A DNA stretch of 64,000 nucleotides from Glandiceps talaboti (taxonomy: Eukaryota; Hemichordata; Enteropneusta; Spengelidae): NCBI RefSeq assembly GCF_964340395.1, contig NC_135557.1, positions 7,353,709 through 7,417,708 of the forward strand. The letters run 5' to 3'. Made by a program: the position numbers and the translations under genes. Below, piece by piece: positions 62,737 to 64,000 of this stretch. Below the pieces are notes generated by a model, which worked only from the letters and a program-made list of their open reading frames with translations, searched no databases and was not told where the DNA came from. The first letter of the stretch is position 1; every line of letters begins with the position of its first letter.

Positions 62737-64000
62737 GAAAGAGAGACACCGAGAGAGGTTTGAGGGAGAGAGCGAGAGCGCGAGAGATACCAATAGCTAT
62801 ATTAGAGAAATAATTATAGCAATATTCAGTTCAAAGCAATGACTATTAAGAAATGACTATATACTACAAAAAGTGGATTAACAGTATTTTGTATCTTTTT
62901 ATAAACAAAAATATAGATTTTGATACTATTGCTACGCGGATTGCTAAGAGAACGTATAAAGGAGCTTCTTTGACAGCCAAACAAGTTATGGTGACCAACG
63001 CCATTTTGGTTAGAGGTTTTCCTCGAGACATCTCTGATGATATACTGCAATTATACTTCGAAAGTCCAAAGAATGGTGGGGGTGACGTCAGTGAAGTTAA
63101 GATCGACAGCAACAAGAATACAGCCCTCGTGTACTTCAAGAATTACAAAGGTAACTTGCTGAATATTTAAATATATTTCGTGTGAGTTTTAAAGTTAGTA
63201 CGTTTGCTCACATGAATCCAATAGAACGCGTTTGTTCAAAGATATTTTATTCTGGTTGACCATTATTTTTTGTAAGTTTGGGAAACAAAGTAATAACAGT
63301 ATAATTTATGTTGTATTAATCCCAATCCATGTTATATTTCAGTTGTAGATTCTGTATTGGGTAGACAACACAAAATACAGAAATCCTCACTAGATGTCCA
63401 ACCATACCACGAATGTATTGGTTATGTGCTGAGTGAAGATGCACCACCACCCCCTATGCCAGAGACCTTGTCTAGGACGGTTAAACCTAACATAGCCAGC
63501 TTTATCACAACTCATCCCACAATCCTAGAAGACCTTCAGAAACGACTATCGCATGTCCACGCCAAGGTGACATTTCAGGATGATGATGAACCGTTTGGTG
63601 GAGTATTGATACAACATACAATATCGGCTGGTACACCCAAAGCGCATGATATCGCCAAGAGTTGGACTAAGAATGTGCAGGAAGTACTTGTTGAGTTCCT
63701 GAAACAATTTGACACCGAGTGCATAGAAGTACCAGAGGGTATATGGTTAATGGTAACAAGCCAATTGGTAGACATACGTGTTGGTGACGTGAACCCAATC
63801 ATGGATGAGGAATCTTCTACCATAACTTTTACTGGAAAGGTAGAACACGTACGTTTACTAAAACAGAAGATCGAGTCTGTAGTGAAAGATGTTGAAGCCG
63901 AGATTGACAAACAACGTCACACTGTCACAGTAGCTCATAACCTCGATGCCTTGAAAGTGAGGCAGCTCATGATGTGCAAGTTTTCACGGAGGGTTGCAAA
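56341..64000 (+). CDS. PARP14-like: second PARP14-like gene, 5' part (runs off right edge)
   Basis: Seven exons, phases all compatible: 56341-56530, 57987-58165, 60237-61392, 61794-61967, 62282-62521, 62917-63150, and 63343 to the window end. About 943 residues are visible. Order: N-terminal RRM-like unit (MSGQSFLVYGIPIDLEN), linker, Q-rich disordered exon, three RRM-like exons, start of the KH-like array. Macrodomains and the catalytic domain would lie beyond the window. Exons 1, 4, 5 and 6 (190, 174, 240, 234 nt) have the same lengths and phases as in the minus-strand gene, showing an inverted head-to-head duplication. Protein similarity between the pair is moderate, so the duplication is not recent. 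Start chosen at the ATG at 56341; nothing upstream in frame continues it. Confidence 0.88.
56720..57545. repeat. minisatellite, unit about 25-28 bp, 25 or more copies
   Basis: The unit is close to GGGTAATCTCATTGTAAAAA plus GGGGTA. Copies vary in the length of the A and G runs. It fills most of intron 1 of the second PARP14-like gene, starting about 190 bp after its donor. Confidence 0.9.
60237..61392 (+). CDS. PARP14-like: second PARP14-like gene exon 3: polyglutamine-rich disordered exon
   Basis: 1156 nt, residues about 124-508. Very rich in Gln, Pro, His and Tyr. Two long Gln tracts occur at 60799-60860 and 60887-60936, encoded almost only by CAA, separated by YQLPPPPK. The acceptor at 60236 (GTACAG) gives phase 0 and the frame PAEYEEFKNR; the next AG, 60241-60243, would not keep the frame. 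Ends QDETG in the same phase as its paralogue. Confidence 0.8.
61520..61580. repeat. (TGTAT)n microsatellite
   Basis: About twelve TGTAT pentamers in the intron after the Q-rich exon. Confidence 0.95.
61794..63150 (+). CDS. PARP14-like: second PARP14-like gene exons 4-6: three RRM-like units
   Basis: Exons 61794-61967, 62282-62521 and 62917-63150. Signatures: LLLYFENRKRSGGGD, DKRSFILEGLPEATTKEDLE and LQLYFESPKNGGGD. The middle exon has a normal GT donor (GTGAGT), unlike the GC donor of its paralogue. GACA and GATA arrays (62640-62745) lie in the following intron. Confidence 0.85.
62640..62745. repeat. (GACA)/(GATA) microsatellite
   Basis: GACA tetramers with GATA interruptions, flanked by GAGA-rich sequence. 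Intronic. Confidence 0.95.
63343..64000 (+). CDS. PARP14-like: second PARP14-like gene exon 7: start of KH-like array
   Basis: Acceptor TTATATTTCAG, phase 1. Begins VVDSVLGRQHKIQKSSLDV and continues open to the window end with a KH-like strand-helix pattern, including an ITFTGKVEHV strand. Equivalent to the minus-strand exon 45758-44178, so about 900 nt more is expected beyond the edge. Confidence 0.8.

Overview
This is a multi-intron, AT-rich metazoan locus full of microsatellites, minisatellites and short foldback elements. PARP14-type genes plus a ZU5-UPA gene point to an invertebrate animal. I favour a marine deuterostome (hemichordate- or cephalochordate-like), but a mollusc or cnidarian cannot be excluded from sequence alone. 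There is no sign of prokaryotic organisation.

Layout. 1-2348 is an old Ty3/Gypsy-type pol remnant running off the left edge. About 4572-7667 holds the 3' part of an unrecognised small membrane-protein gene. Its introns carry a hairpin element with a textbook type I hammerhead ribozyme (about 5008-5070). From 9703 to 22462 (+ strand) seven phase-compatible exons encode a two-ZU5/UPA/GT4-glycosyltransferase protein with an HFS tripeptide exactly at the ZU5-UPA junction. 22463-28385 is intergenic. From 56043 down to 28386 (- strand) 29 phase-compatible exons encode a complete PARP14-like protein of about 2738 residues: RRM-like units, a disordered P/Q-rich exon, KH-like array, four macrodomains, WWE and PARP catalytic domain. 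From 56341 (+ strand) a second PARP14-like gene starts head-to-head and runs off the right edge. Its coding exons 1, 4, 5 and 6 have exactly the same lengths as those of its partner. The 297 bp between the two start codons contain a perfect kappaB-type decamer.

How the genes fit together. Both recognised gene types belong to families with roles in innate immunity elsewhere: PARP14/BAL-type mono-ADP-ribosyltransferases with macrodomain readers, and ZU5-UPA (FIIND-like) autoproteolytic modules. The most novel candidate is the ZU5-ZU5-UPA-glycosyltransferase. By analogy with PIDD1 and with the FIIND of NLRP1/CARD8, it may cut itself at HF/S and release a UPA-glycosyltransferase fragment as effector. 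All gene models were assembled by eye from splice signals and phase. No database search was possible.
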